Translations under genes and position numbers: made by a program
In this document: positions 50,741 through 63,069 of the stretch, one piece after another
Layout: every line of letters starts with the position of its first letter
Position numbering within the stretch: the stretch's first letter is position 1
NCBI RefSeq assembly: GCF_003286085.1
Contig: NW_020825317.1
Span: 4,464,001-4,528,000, forward strand
DNA from: Drosophila persimilis
Lineage: Eukaryota; Arthropoda; Insecta; Diptera; Drosophilidae
Direction of reading: 5' to 3'
Length of the DNA: 64,000 nt
The notes under the pieces: model-generated
Database searches by the model: none
The model's input: the letters and a program-made list of their open reading frames with translations, nothing else
Told to the model about the DNA's origin: nothing

Positions 50741-53700
50741 CTAGGAGGAAGGGATCTTGACGGGCAGGAAGAGTCGCGGATCGCCGATCTTGGGACTCAG
50801 GCGCACCACCACTTGATCATCGCCGTCACCGACCTCGAGGAAGGAGTTCCAGTCCGCCAGGAAGTAGAAGCCGTTCTTTTTCTTTGCAGGCGGCGGATCC
50901 TCGGTGACTGGATCCGGCCCAAAGGAGTCCGCTAGATCATCGAGCGAACCATTGCGTGACTCCTCCGTAGAGTTGTTCGAATCGGAGGGAGATGGCGATG
51001 GCGATGGCGACGATGATGATGATGATGATGATTCTATGGTGGATCCTGTGTCCATGTCTCCGTCGTCCAGTCCCAGACTCAGGCTGATCCGTGTGGGGGC
51101 TTGGGTGGTGGTCTCTGCTTTCTCTGTGGTGGTGTTGGCTTCGCTCTGACGTCTCGACTTGAAGGTTTCGTTGCTGTGGCCGTCCTGCAGTGACTGCAGA
51201 TAGACGGCATCCTGAGACTGTGGCTGTGCCTGTGGTTGTGGCTGCACCCGATCCAGACTCACGTTGAGCTGCTGCAGCTCCTGGAGATTGCTAATCAAAC
51301 GCTGCAGTTCGCTGAGGTTCGCCGTCTCTCTCTTCTCCGGCTGTGACTCTTGCTCCGGCTTTGCCAGCTGATAGTTGAGTTCACTGAACTCGGCCATGAG
51401 ATCGCCATCGAGGACACCCTCCCGTCCACCATCCTCCATGTCCAGATCTTCGGCCGCCGCATCCTCATCGTCGCTGCGTCGTCGGAATCCCTGCCCCATC
51501 CCCATTCCCAGGGGCAGGGGCTGCTCTGTGGACACACCGATCCGGTTGGCCGCTCGCTTGATGGCTGCCTCTATGATCTTGGTGGCACTGAACACGGGCA
51601 GCTCCACGCTGCTTTCCGTCGTGTGCGTGGCTGGTCGTCGTGGTCGCGGTGACGCCGGCTTGATGGTGGTCAGCGAGAAGACCGCCGGCGAGGAGGAGTC
51701 TACCGTCTGCAGTGGTGCTGGTGTCGTGGTCGTGGTCGTGGTTGAGGTCGTCGTCGACTGCAGCTGGCTCTCGAGCTGCTGGGAGAGCTCATGGGGCAGG
51801 GACACGCCCAGCTTCTGGAGCTGCTGGGTATTGTACAGCAGCTTCTGCAGCTCCTCGAGATCGGCCTGTCTTGGGCCGGGTGTCGTGGGATTGGGTCTCC
51901 TGGCCGGCACAAAGCGTGGCGCTGAAGGAGTCACCGGCAGAGGTGTGGGTGTTGCCGTGGGCGTTGCCGTGGGCGTCTTGTAGATGGGCTGCATGTGGTG
52001 GTAGCTCTGTCGCTCGCCCGTATCCTCCAGACTGCCAAAGAACTGCTGGCCAAAGGCCTGGTCGGTGGAGGATGATCCTTTTTGCGGATGAGCCGGCTGT
52101 GACATGGCCAACTCGCGCAGCTCCTCGCTGGAGCTCTGCTGAGCGCTGGCTGCAGGCTTCTGGTACACTGGCAGATCCAGCTTCAGCTCCGGCTCTGGCT
52201 CCATCTCCGCCACGGACTGGGCATACACGATGTGGGCCCCATTCAGACTCTTCACGTTCGGAGTGCGCACAGAGGCGGCGGTGGCAAGCTGTGGAGGCGA
52301 CGGTTGGTGGTCCGTCTGGAGCTGCACTCGCTCTAGCTCCTGGACCTTGCTGAGCAGCTTCTGCAGCTGCACGTAGTCCTGCGGCTGCACTTCCTGCAGC
52401 AGTCCGTTGCTCCTCTCGAAATGGCTCAGCGGTCGCTGTTTGGATGTGGAGGCGGCTGTGGAGATCTCTACCTGGCCAAACGGAGTCGTCGATGTGGGTG
52501 AGAGTTGCTGGATTTGAGCAAAGTCGTTGCTTGCCAGGCCAAGGCCTCCGGCTCTGTTTCCTTCTCCTGCAATGGCCTCTGATCCGGCCACGTTCCGGGT
52601 GAGAAAGTTCGGGGTCGTTGGCTTTGGCTGCTGCAGTCGCTCCAGCTGCTGGACCCTCGTGATTAGCGCCTCGAACTGGGCATGGTCCACTGATGCTGTC
52701 TTGGTGGTGCGCGGTGTCGTGGTGGTGCTTGTGGTGCTTGTGCTCGTGGTGCTGGTGCTGGTACTGGTACTGGTGGTGGTGCTCTTTGGCTGCTTTCTTT
52801 TTGTGCTTCTTGCCTGCTCGTAGAGTTTCTCCAGCTCCCGGTCGTCGCTGAGGAGGCGCTGCAGCTGGAGAAGATCTGCGGCGCCCAGGGAATTGGCCTG
52901 ACTGAGGCCCAAACCCAGACCCAGACCCAGATCGAGGGGTCTAGGCTTCACGGTGGTGCTGGTCGCTGGTGCTCTCATCCTCTCCAGCTGTTGGAGCTGC
53001 CGCAAGATCAGCTGCAGATCGCGAGCATCGCTAGCTGGTGTAGTCCGTGGCGGAGGAGGTGGAGGAGGAGGCGTTGTGCTGGTGGTGCTGGTGGTCGAAG
53101 AGAAACGGTTACTGAGGGTCTGGACACCTGGATTGGAATTGGTTGCCTTCAGCACGTTCTCCGGATTGATCTTGAGCTTCTCCAGCTCCTGGAGATTCTG
53201 CAGCAGCTTCGACAGCTCGTCTGAGCGGCTGCCCGTTGCCTGGTGGTTCCCTGCATTGGCAAAGTTGATGTCAATGTTGGGATCGATGCGTCTTCTTGGC
53301 TTCTTCGCCTCAATGAGCAGTGGCTCCCCATGGGTGATGAGCTGCACTGGCGCTGGTGTCGTTGTCGTTGTCGTTGTCGTCGTCGTCGTCGTGGTGGTGC
53401 TGGCAGTGGTTGATGTGCTCGGTTTGGTGGTTGTCGAAGCCTGTTTCCTTTTGGGCTGCGACTGTAGCCGCTCCAACTCCTGCAGATTCTCCAGCAGTTT
53501 CGCCAGCTCTGCATTGCTCTGCGGCGGCAGACGTGCCGTCGCCGTCGAGAGTTCCGTATGGGCGCCCGCTGGCTCCTCCGTTGGCGGGGCACTCTTCTTC
53601 AGGGACTTGGGTGCCTTCTTCACAATCCCGAAGCGCGTGAGGTAGCCCTCAACCTCGGGCTTCACTCGCAGCTCTTCGCCGATGTTCAGGGGCTTGAAGT

Positions 53701-54756
53701 TGGAGTAGGCATCCGGCCGGATGCGGGCACCCTGGAGGCCACGCAGATCCGCCACCGCCACCACCGCCGGCTGTGGGGCACTCTCCGACGGATAGTAGTC
53801 ATCCATGGCGTACCGCTTGTGGGTCGAATCGCCTTCCGCATGGTGGCCGGACCCGGACACAATGCCCAGGCTCTCGAGAATGTCCGCCACGGGCTTGACC
53901 GTGCTGGATGTGGGCTTCCGCTTGCGCAGGAATTGTGCATTCTTGGCGCTGTAATGGGAGCTGAAACGCTGCGACCCGGACGGACCAGGGGCCGCTAGAG
54001 ATGAAGGAGTGGAGATTACAGGCTGGAAGTCCTGGTACATCACCGGAGGTGGCGCAGGAGGATGATAGGTGGTGGCCGAGGGCATAGGCCGGAACTGCTG
54101 CTGCTGCTGCTGCAGTTTTATCTGGGAATGGGGATAGAGGAGTGCTCCGGCATAGGCCGGCTTGTAGGTGGTGGCAGCCACACGGGGATTGCCGCCAGGC
54201 ACCGTACTCCGGGGCACGGCATTCGGGTCGGGTGTGAGGAACTTAATGGGATCCGGGGGGGTGTACGCATCGATAACCCTCGTGACTGGTGGTCGGGTGT
54301 ACAGCTCTTGCAGATTCTCCTCGGTGTTGTTGTCCGTGTTGAAGGGCAGCACGAGCATCAGGGCCCGCATGCTGTCCGCCCGGCTCATGTCGCCCGCTTC
54401 GATGCTCTTCTCGTACTCCTCGCGCGTCACCTTCTCGTACAGCTCCTCGATTTCGCCGCTGGGATTAGAGGGTAAGTGTCACGTAGGTCCGGAAATTACC
54501 ACGCATTTACTTACCGCGTCAGTCGTGGCAGGGCCGGATCGTTGGCCAGTATCTTTTGCACTTCATCGATCGTCTGCTCGATCTCTGGCGGCTGAAAGAA
54601 GCTCTTGTCCAGCTGTTGCTGCAGATAGTTCGTGCCCTTGTTGGCATTGGCGGTGCTGCCCTGAATGGTGGGCAGAGCCCTGACACCCAGGCTTCCCAGC
54701 TGCAGCAGTAGACACAGTGCCAGGAAGCACTCGAAGGAGCCCGGACCTTGTTGCAT
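50741..54756 (-). CDS. Large secreted mucin-like protein with eight leucine-rich helical modules (1319 aa)
   Basis: Exon 1 is 54756-54515 (ATG at 54756). A 56-bp intron follows (GTAAGT at 54514, acceptor CCCAG). Exon 2 is 54458-50741. Residues 1-28 form a signal peptide (hydrophobic core FLALCLLLQLG), so the product is likely secreted. Residues 30-150 are ordered, with IEELYEKVTREEYEKSI and a PPD-P-KFLTPDP segment. Eight short amphipathic modules resembling L-x-x-L-L-x-N-x-Q-E-L-E-x-L lie at about 396-413, 494-510, 559-575, 609-626, 673-690, 775-792, 947-964 and 1127-1145. Thr, Ser, Pro and Gln-rich linkers separate them, including a run of more than ten Thr near 440; such linkers are typical O-glycosylation substrates. 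The C-terminus is a compact hydrophobic cap with GFYFLADWNSFLEVG. An extracellular matrix, cuticle or peritrophic role is possible but not shown. I cannot name the family. A 5' UTR acceptor lies at 54774. Confidence 0.9.
54459..54514 (-). other. 56-bp intron of the mucin-like gene
   Basis: Donor CG|GTAAGTAAAT and acceptor TAATCCCAG. The split Arg codon restores frame across the junction. Confidence 0.9.
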
Positions 54757-54773
54757 GATGCCGCCCCGGAGAT

Positions 54774-57683
54774 CTAGGCGAAAGGAGAAGAAAGGAAAAG
54801 ATACGATTTTTGAGAACTATCTATCTGGGGGTTCAGCATCATCCGAGAACATCCCACGGACAACCCATGGATTGCCTGCATGAAAACATACAGAATGGAG
54901 GCGCACGTGCCGCAAAACTACGGGGGGCATCGTGGGGCATACATGAAGTACAATTTCCCTCCCAGGGATATTTTATCTAAGCCCTTATTTTGGCCATATG
55001 ATAGCCGAAGTACTCGCTTGTTTCCGCCCATAAGTAGGTTTCTATTTGATCTCCCGCTTCTCTGGCCCAGCCCCAACTCTCATTTCACTCGAAACCACTT
55101 CCAGTTGAGTGGCTCCCTCAACATCCATCCATCCATTCATCCATTCATCCATTCATCATACAAATAAATGTATACATTTGTGTATAAAAGATCAACGGAG
55201 TAGTACGAAAAATTTCCGCCCAGGAAAAATACAAAAATAGGTGGAAGCCGAGAGAAATGGCAGAGAGGCGAAATAATAACTTGAAAACGTGAAAGAAATC
55301 AAATGAAATGCATGACAAATTTCTCGTCAAAAGACAGACAGACAAACATGCGGACAAGTGTACAAAATTTATTGTACCAACAGAAAAAAACAAGACAAGA
55401 CACAAAACGAACGCCGCTACTCGTAAAAAATCCGAGAAACATTTGCTTGAAGAGCACTAAGTGGGGGGGGAATGGAGAGAGAGAAGGTGGGAATTACCAT
55501 CATTTGTTATGATTTTTCGATGCTCCAAGATTGGGGATTATGCAAGCGGCAGCGTCACCGATTGCCGACCGTAAAGAGAGATCCTCAACAGGATGAACGA
55601 GTGATGCAAGAGACAGGAGGCAGAGATAGATATGGGAATGGAAATGTAGTTTGGGCCACAGGCTGTGGCGGGGATCTATCCCACTTTATTATAGATTTTT
55701 CCTCATTTAAGGAAAGGGAATGGGGCGTACGATTGAGGAGCGCTGGGAGTGAGTACTCCATCTATCGTGGCCATCGAAGCGTTTAATTTTCACTTAATTG
55801 CCGTAGTTAAATCATAAATTTAATGAGAGTGCCGTAGAAAGCGATGACGAAGACGTTAGCCATCAACAGCAGCAGCAAGCGAGAAGCCGTCCGGCGAAGC
55901 CGTTAGCGAAATGAACTGTTAGATAATCTGGTCGAAACGTGTGCCGGGAGTTGGAGCAGGGGGGTGACCAGTTTATGGCCAAGCTATGCGACTCTCCAGC
56001 TCTTTAACTGAACTGAAATGAACTGGAAAACCCATTCGACAGCTACGTGCCGGGCATTCTGAGTGGAGCAGTAAACTGCAACTCGCGGTCTTTTAAATGG
56101 TATTGGAATTGGAATTGCCAGTCTCTAGTGCTCTAGTGGATATACAGGCATCTCGAAGTATCTCGAGCTGGAATGCCGTCAGATGACATCTGACGGTACA
56201 GAGACAGAGACAAAGAGAGAGATCACATCACATCAGATCAAATCAGATCACCTTTTTGAAGACTGAAACTCGTATTACATTTCTTACAAGAACCAAAGCT
56301 ACCATTTATATTTTATCCATAATCGTGCAAATCATCAGTCATCCTACTAATAATCAGAGTAATGTACTTTGTACAAAACCCCTACTATGGGAGGTGGATT
56401 AGTAGCATTCTTTATAAAAAAATTCTATTTATTCTAATGTATTCTGTTATGTTCTTTTTGTTTGGAAACAAAGCTACTTAACGAATGCAAAATAAGATAC
56501 CTTTAAAAAAAATCATTTGGAACGCGTGCCTCGACACTTCGATACTCTCCCGAAAAGGACGAAAGCCAGGTGTTCAAAGAGCCAAACATCAGAAGAGCTC
56601 TTCAACTAGTTCTGCTTATTCTACCTATACCAATTATCCAATCGGAATCGATCTTTCTGATTCTGCAACTCGTTGAACATTCGTTTGGATATACATAAGT
56701 ACATACACTTTCCTTGCCCAAACAGTAGTCATAAAAACTACAATCGACCAACAAAGCCTCACTTCTTTTGAGACCATTAAAGCATGCATTATATAAACCA
56801 GGCTATAAAATATGTATCTTCCATAGGCCAAAACTGTTCCGTAGATATATATATATATATATCATTAAAAGATATATTTAAAAAAAAAATTTTATGTTCT
56901 AAGAATATTCTTTGGTGATAAGAATTATTTGCACTAATAATTATCCATAAAACTCAAAGTTGAATAATGAAGAGATGATAATAGGAACCAATTGATAACA
57001 TATATGTAAATCCTAACTATGAAAATCCATTGAGTAGTAGATGATTTTCTCGGTAATAATTTTGTAGTCTCCCTTAATATATTTAAAATGTAATATAATT
57101 ATTTGTAATATTTATTTATCATGCCCCCCAAGAGCATGACGACAATTCCGCTTTGCGTATTTCGCTTAAGGGAGGAAAAATGCATTTAAATTTCATAATC
57201 CAACAGCGTGGCTCGGCGCCGGCGCCGTTTGCACGACTGTCTATAGAGAAGCCCCGTACTCGTACTCGTGCCATACCCATAATCAAAACGCAAATAATTT
57301 GCTGCCATTGCAGCAGGGCAGGCAGGCAGCAAATTCAAAACAACGCACGAAATGTGAGTCAATCTTTTGTGAGTGAGTGCATTCCCAATCCAATCCAAGA
57401 CAAGACCACAGGCAAGACTATGACTACGACGATGATGATGATGATGACGACGACGTCACTGGAGCGCATTAAACATATTGTGTGTGTTTGTGTGTATTGT
57501 GGGGCAACAATTACATTTGTGTTAAGTAATTCCAAACGATTATTAACATTACATTACACACTCAATAACCTAGTCCCCAGACGAGTGGCAGTGGGAGTGG
57601 TAGTGGGACATTTCCACGACTAATTGACGGCATTTCTCTTCACTCATTTGCAGCATTTGTATTATTTTCCCTATTTTCATTAT
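54774..57683. other. Upstream region of the mucin-like gene, no coding seen
   Basis: A 5' UTR splice acceptor (CTTTCGCCTAG, AG at 54775-54774) shows that the gene has at least one upstream non-coding exon. Sequence near 55.85-55.92 kb is of 5' UTR character on the minus strand, but no promoter motif could be fixed. The remainder is AT-rich, with an AT run at about 56848-56862. Confidence 0.45.
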
Positions 57684-57982
57684 TTATAAATCTTGAATTT
57701 TGAACACCCCATGCGTATACCCCACTTTGTACGTGTGCTCATGCGGAAGCTCCGACAGACTCCACTCAGATATCCAGATGTTAAAGGCCTTGATCTCATA
57801 GTTGGAATCGGAAATGTAGAAAATGTTGTATAATTTTGTTGTTGCCCACTGACTAATGTTACACGACTTCTGGTCGTTAAACTTTGACAGAAGCTGACAG
57901 AAACGTACAAGTTTTTGCGAAATCTTACACGCAAAGATATCAAAGTACAATCCCCACCACTTCAGAAACCATTCCAAAATGT
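57684..57982 (-). CDS. Candidate terminal coding exon (98-99 aa)
   Basis: After a CTGATAG acceptor the minus strand encodes DILEWFLKWWGLYFD..., continuing through NIWISEWSLSELPHEH to GVFKIQDL and a TAA at 57684. Composition is mixed and protein-like, unlike the surrounding simple sequence. There is no ATG near its start, so an upstream exon would be needed. Its phase fits the exon at 61477-61526. The acceptor has a weak pyrimidine tract. I do not recognise the protein. Confidence 0.3.
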
Positions 57983-59179
57983 CTATCAGCGGTCGACTTC
58001 TAGGCTAGATGAATGTTGTGACTTTCGTGGGACCACAAAGTTCAAATTCCACCAAGTAATCAAGTAATCCATTGCCCACTACCCACTGCCATCATCTTCG
58101 TTTCTTGACGTCACCCCGAGCTCTGCAAAATGCCCGAGTGCCATTAAACTTTGGCATATCCATAGATCATGTGAAATTCAGCAAAATTATAAGAGAAAAA
58201 CACGGTCTAAAGCAACAAGTGCACCCTTAATTTGGTCGCAGGCCCTTGACTTGAATGACTTTAACCCTGAGTCTCCGGCATCTACCGCATCTACTGTACT
58301 GCCTCTCCCTCGTTTCTGGGTGATTGCTGGGCAATTTACAATAAAAAAAGGCAGCGCAGAAAAGGGGGACACACACAATAAAAACAAAAGGCAATTGTTT
58401 AGGCCGAAGCAGCCACTTCATTAGTGCATTAGTTGGGGCCTAAGAGCCATGAGAGCAATGAGCAGAGACTTGTTGGCCAACAGAAAGGTCATTCAGGCAT
58501 CGGACATCACAAAGAGAACGGTATATGTACCTATGATTCTTGGAAACAGTGGCCACGCATGGGCCATGGAGGTGTGAGATCACAGAATTGGGTCAACAGA
58601 GCCTCTGGCACTCCCTCTTTCACCGAATCTGAAGGTCACCTGTCTGTCGGTGACGTTTGTCGTGTCTCATCTTCCACCACACCATTTCCGGATTTGGCGA
58701 GTCGAGAAAGCGCCTCGGGGCGGCGCGGCTCGGCGCGGCTTGGCTCTCACTTTGGCCAATTAGTCAGACGGACGGCGACAAATCAAGCCACAAATTCGTC
58801 AGTCAGCCCACAAAGCGGGTTGAAGCTGGAATTGGAGTCGTAGTCGGAGTCGGAGTTGTGGCCTCATCATCGCACCACTTTTACTCGCAGTTAAAGCTGA
58901 AGCTGAAGCTGAAGCTGTGTGGCTTAAACTAAAGCTGAATGCCTGATGCCTGTGGCTTTGTGTGGTTTTTGTGGTAATTTTCCTTGTTTTACAGGCCACC
59001 AGACTGGGTTTTTGGCCAGCTCCAGTGTCGAGTGTCTCTCTGGTGGTGGTGGTGGTGGTGGTGGTGCTGCTGCTGCCGCCGTTGGTGGTAAATTCTATTT
59101 AAGCCAGCTCTTAAATGCATATGACAAGTGAATGTTGTTTTGGGCGGCCAGGAAAAGCCAGACCAGGCAGCTGCTACCA

Positions 59180-59252
59180 CCAGTCGCAGTCCCAGTGCCA
59201 GTGCCAGTGCCAGTGCCAGTCCCACTGCCGGTCCCAGTCCCAGTCCCAGTAG
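59180..59252. repeat. CCAGTG/CCAGTC hexanucleotide repeat
   Basis: About 12 units with alternating variants over 70 bp. Confidence 0.85.
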
Positions 59253-61303
59253 CAGTTGCTGCCGCTAACTTGGCCAACTGGATTTGGTTTTGTTTTTGGT
59301 CGGGCTGATGTATTTTTATGGGATATTTGGATCTGTATTTGGATCTCTTTATTGGCAACACTTTTTCTTGCCTTGGCAGATGCCCCCCCTAATTATTGTT
59401 TATTTTTATTACGAGTATTTATTTGTTGGCCCTCTTTCGTTTCGTTTGTCGCTTTGTTTGTGGTCTTTTTGTCAAGTGGGTTTCGGCTTTTGTGGCCTGT
59501 TGTTTCCCTTTTTACGGACACTTTCACCCAACCTATAACGTATAACGTATAACACATTCGCATCCACAGAAAGAGAGCCTCAGCCAGCAATAATTATAAT
59601 AATAAATATTAAAACACTTTACATGCGTTCACTTTTGCTTAATTTTCCAAATGGCTTTTTGTTTCTTTTAGTTTCTGGCCTTTTGGTTTGCTGGCCCTAA
59701 ATGTGAAGAGTGTCGCTGGAATTGTTGTTGCATTCGTTGGATAATTGTTTTTGATATTCCGGCGGATTGTTTCACTGCCAGTCGCTGTTATAGAAGTAGT
59801 TTTTGACAGTGGTTTCTGCTCTTGTATTTGGGCACTAAAGAGAACTAAAGAGAACAATTTGTTTTCGTTCCCAGATAGATGGGACAACATTTTCATAGAT
59901 ATTTCAGGAGATTTGAGCACTTCATTCCCCTTCAAAAATGTGGAAATTTTAAACTCCTTCCTGCCCCCAAACGAGTTCGCGTCTCACTGGGATAGAGCAG
60001 AGCCATAGTTTTTTTGAGTTCTCAAATAGATTATACTACGTTTTAATAAATATTTTAAGAGAAACAATCATACTCCTTTCGCCTGCAAAGAGTCGCTGTT
60101 TAACTAATGAAAGAGTACTAGATCTCACTAGGATAGAGGAGGCGTGGAAGAGAGGTGATACGCTTCCTCTCTCTTTCTCTCTCTGAGAACAAGACAGAAT
60201 AGGAATAAAGGGATTCCTTAAAAGCGTAAATAATCCCAAAGAGTCCCGAATTCTTGAACACCACTTTTTGGGGATGTCACAATTCTTATTTTGATCCGAG
60301 AATGGCCTTCTTTACTCAATGATTTTCCACCAGGGATAGCGTCGACGGTGAAGATACTTAATAAATATATCTTCAAAGTCAATCAATGGAGAATAAATAG
60401 TTCCTTATCAATATAATTTCCACAGCATTTTAACACCTATTATCATATCAATATCACTTCCTCAGTACTTTCATCCCTACCGTTTCCACGCCCATTTGAA
60501 AAATCTGTAATCTGTGGTTGCCCTTGTGTCAAGGTCGTTTCAGTGGCTCCATTCACCGTCCCACAGTGCCACACTGCGACCGACACGCGGCACGACAATT
60601 GAATCAAGTTCGTTGCTGCAGTCTTTTGTTTTGTTTTGCCATCCACTTTCCCGGTTTCCCCACAATACAACCTGCAGCAGCCAGGGGGAACCTGAACCTG
60701 TCACACCCCGTCCTCCCCCCTCCCACCTGCCAGACCCCCTCCTACTGGCCAGCATTTTCCAATTACATTTTCAATATTCGGTGCTTGTCCGATGCTCTCC
60801 TCTGCCGTTCGATCGATCGGCTTCCACTCCGCTCTGCCGCTCCTCTGCCGCTCCGATCCAATATATAATCGAAATCCAATCCAAAATCGAATCGAATTGC
60901 TCTCTTTTTTCACAACTTTTCGAGGCGGTGCACACACACAAAATTCACACACAACAACAAAAAATATATAATGAAACCAAAAAAACCAAAAATTAAATGG
61001 CAGCAAAATACGAGCACGCGACTGGAGTTGGGCCTCGGGCTTTGAGTTGATTTTCGGTTTGATTTTGATTTGTATTTTTATTTTGGCTGCGACTGCGACT
61101 GTGGTTTCGGTTTATGTTTTTGTTTATGTTTCGAATCGGTTTCGGAATCGGTATCGGGGCTTGGCGCATGCGCGGCCTGCAGACCATTTTCAATGAGCGC
61201 TCGAGTTGTACTGAAGCCAGAGCTGCCGCTGCGGCTGCCTCTGCGGCTGCCTCTGCGGTTGCGTCGTCAACTTTGAAGTGTGGCTGGAAAAGAGAGCGGT
61301 AGC

Positions 61304-61326
61304 AACAGCAGCAGCAGCAGCAGCAG
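61304..61326. repeat. CAG trinucleotide repeat
   Basis: A short CAG/GCA run of about seven units. Confidence 0.85.
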
Positions 61327-61476
61327 TGCCTCTCTAGAAGCTGCCACTGGGAGGGATTCCATTCGATTCATTTCGATTCTGTGCCAAAGTCTGCAGCCGA
61401 ATCGTTGTCTATTGCCCCCGAGGCGTGACCTGTCATCAGCCGCAGATTCGATTCATAGCTTAAGTGTCTCGCTTAC

Positions 61477-61526
61477 CTTGACCAAGTACACTGCGATCGG
61501 ATCCGACCACGATCGGCTCTCCGATG
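61477..61526 (-). CDS. Candidate 50-nt internal exon, unknown gene
   Basis: Strong acceptor (CACCTTCCCCCTCCAG, AG at 61528-61527) and consensus donor CAAG|GTAAGCG (exon end 61477). All three frames are open. One reads IGEPIVVGSDRSVLGQ and matches the phase of the exon at 63010-63069. It could instead be a UTR exon. Confidence 0.45.
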
Positions 61527-61599
61527 CTGGAGGGGGAAGGTGAACAGCATTCTGTGGACAGGTTTTGGGTCCATCTTCACTCCAGACATTTCACTTTGG

Positions 61600-61901
61600 T
61601 CAGCAGCGGCAAGCAGCATCATCGTCGCCTTTCCCCCAATTGACAAATTCAAATTTCTTGGGTTTTCTTTCTCTCGCACGAGACGCACTTTCGGGGTGGA
61701 GGGGACCAAATTGATTTGGTTTTTGATTACAATGCGTCGATCTCATTGTGGTCGCTGCTCTCGTTGCATAATAAACAGACAGACTGTGTAGTGGGGGACT
61801 GGGAGATGGTGGAGCTACTGCAATATGTCGATCGTATGCCTCAATGCACTTCCACTCCCCGTCGAACAGCCTAACTACTGTGATCTGATTCATGGGGAAA
61901 A
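61600..61901 (-). CDS. Candidate coding segment starting MNQITVVRLFDGEW
   Basis: A strong acceptor (CTTTCCTTATCTTTAG, AG at 61903-61902) precedes an ATG at 61893. The frame then runs 97 codons to a stop at 61600. The first 25 residues (with VVRLFDGEWKCIEAYDRH) look protein-like; the rest is Ser/Pro/Arg-rich and may be intronic. Its relation to the 50-nt exon just downstream is unresolved. Confidence 0.3.
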
Positions 61902-63009
61902 CTAAAGATAAGGAAAGAAAAAATTGTAGAAAACCCGGCTTATGATTAACTTATGGGATCCAGTTCCTCAATGGCACTTCAAAGATGTTTCACTCTTTTA
62001 TAATCTTGTACAATTTTTATTTAAATGTATAGATACCTTGAACAACAATCTTTTTTTTAGCTCCCCGTTCTAGTTTTCATATCTAGAGCAGCGGTGTTCA
62101 TACCTTTCCTACCAACTGTTGCTCCCATCTATTGATTCCATTCCATCCCATATTCTTAGAAAGCACAAACAAATAACAGACGGAGTTGTCCGCAACCGAG
62201 AATCGAGACAGAAGTTCGAGCGAAGTACGAGAAGTACGTAATGTGCGAGGCCGAGCCTCCTTAGTAAGGATTCTTTTTGTTGCTTAGTTCTTGGATTATT
62301 TTTAGATTATCTCTCTTTTTGGGCCCTCGCAATGGTTTGGGGTTCGTATTGGGGTCCGTTGGTAAATCTCTTCACTTTGACGCGCTTGACATATGGAGTA
62401 AGTAAAACGATTATTTTGTTGGTTATTTGTAACATTTGCCATTTGCACAGAAAGATGGTTACCTTACCCAAAGATGAAATGGTTACTCCCTTCCGAGGGG
62501 ACCCCTGTTTTTGTCTGTGACAACATTTGACACAATTTAACGCTGACGCGACAAATTTCGTCTGCGGCTTTGGCGTTTGGCTTGAGTTGTGCCGCACTTA
62601 AATCATTTTTCAGGGGGAGCAGCCCAACAACTTGGTGTGGAGACAAGAGGCCTGGCGGGGCAGAAGAGGCTTGTGCTTAGGGGCTGCGGACTGTAAGGTT
62701 TTTCCAAGTGCTTTATATTTGGTGCGCTTGCGCTTTGACTTTGCCTTTTGCACACACTCCGAATTGCAACACAAAATAATACAAGACACAGCCACAAAAA
62801 ACTTAAAAAAAAAACGAAACTGAAGCTTAAATAAAAACGGAAAATGACAAAACCCATAAACTCTTGACATGACATGGCCAAAATGCTGGGGAGGTGGATG
62901 TGGAGCGGAATGCAGGGCTGTGTGTCATGGAATGGAACTTTGGAGCATCGCAGGGGCCAAAATGTGAAGTGCTGTCGGTACTTGCAAAATTACAGCCACT
63001 GATACTTAC

Positions 63010-63069
63010 GAGTACCAAGCGTTTATGCGTGGAGGTGCCCCGAGAGTTCTCTGGCAGTCCATCATGCAT
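63010..63069 (-). CDS. Candidate 60-nt exon, unknown gene
   Basis: Acceptor AATGTATTTCAG and consensus donor CTC|GTAAGTATC on the minus strand. Two frames are open. One starts at an ATG at the exon edge (MHDGLPENSRG...). The other starts MMDCQRTLGAPPRINAWY and joins in phase to the exon at 61477-61526. It could also be a 5' UTR exon of a gene that continues beyond the window. Confidence 0.45.

Larger units (their letters stand above)
57983..61476. other. Non-coding stretch with several tandem repeats
   Basis: Nothing convincing is encoded on either strand. GGT repeats lie near 59042-59066 and CCAGTG/CCAGTC hexamers at about 59180-59252. A GC-rich CTGCGG/CTGCCT block lies near 61221-61260 and a CAG run at 61304-61326. 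Confidence 0.5.

Noticed and set aside
51375-53998. Long plus-strand open frames rich in Val, Ser and Arg
   Set aside because: They are antisense to the single large exon of the mucin-like gene and mirror its Thr/Ser-rich repeats.
62307-62597. Minus-strand frame ending YVKRVKVKRFTNGPQYEPQ...
   Set aside because: The last 28 residues look coding-like, but there is no good acceptor and the frame ends in a stop between two better candidate exons. Too weak to call.
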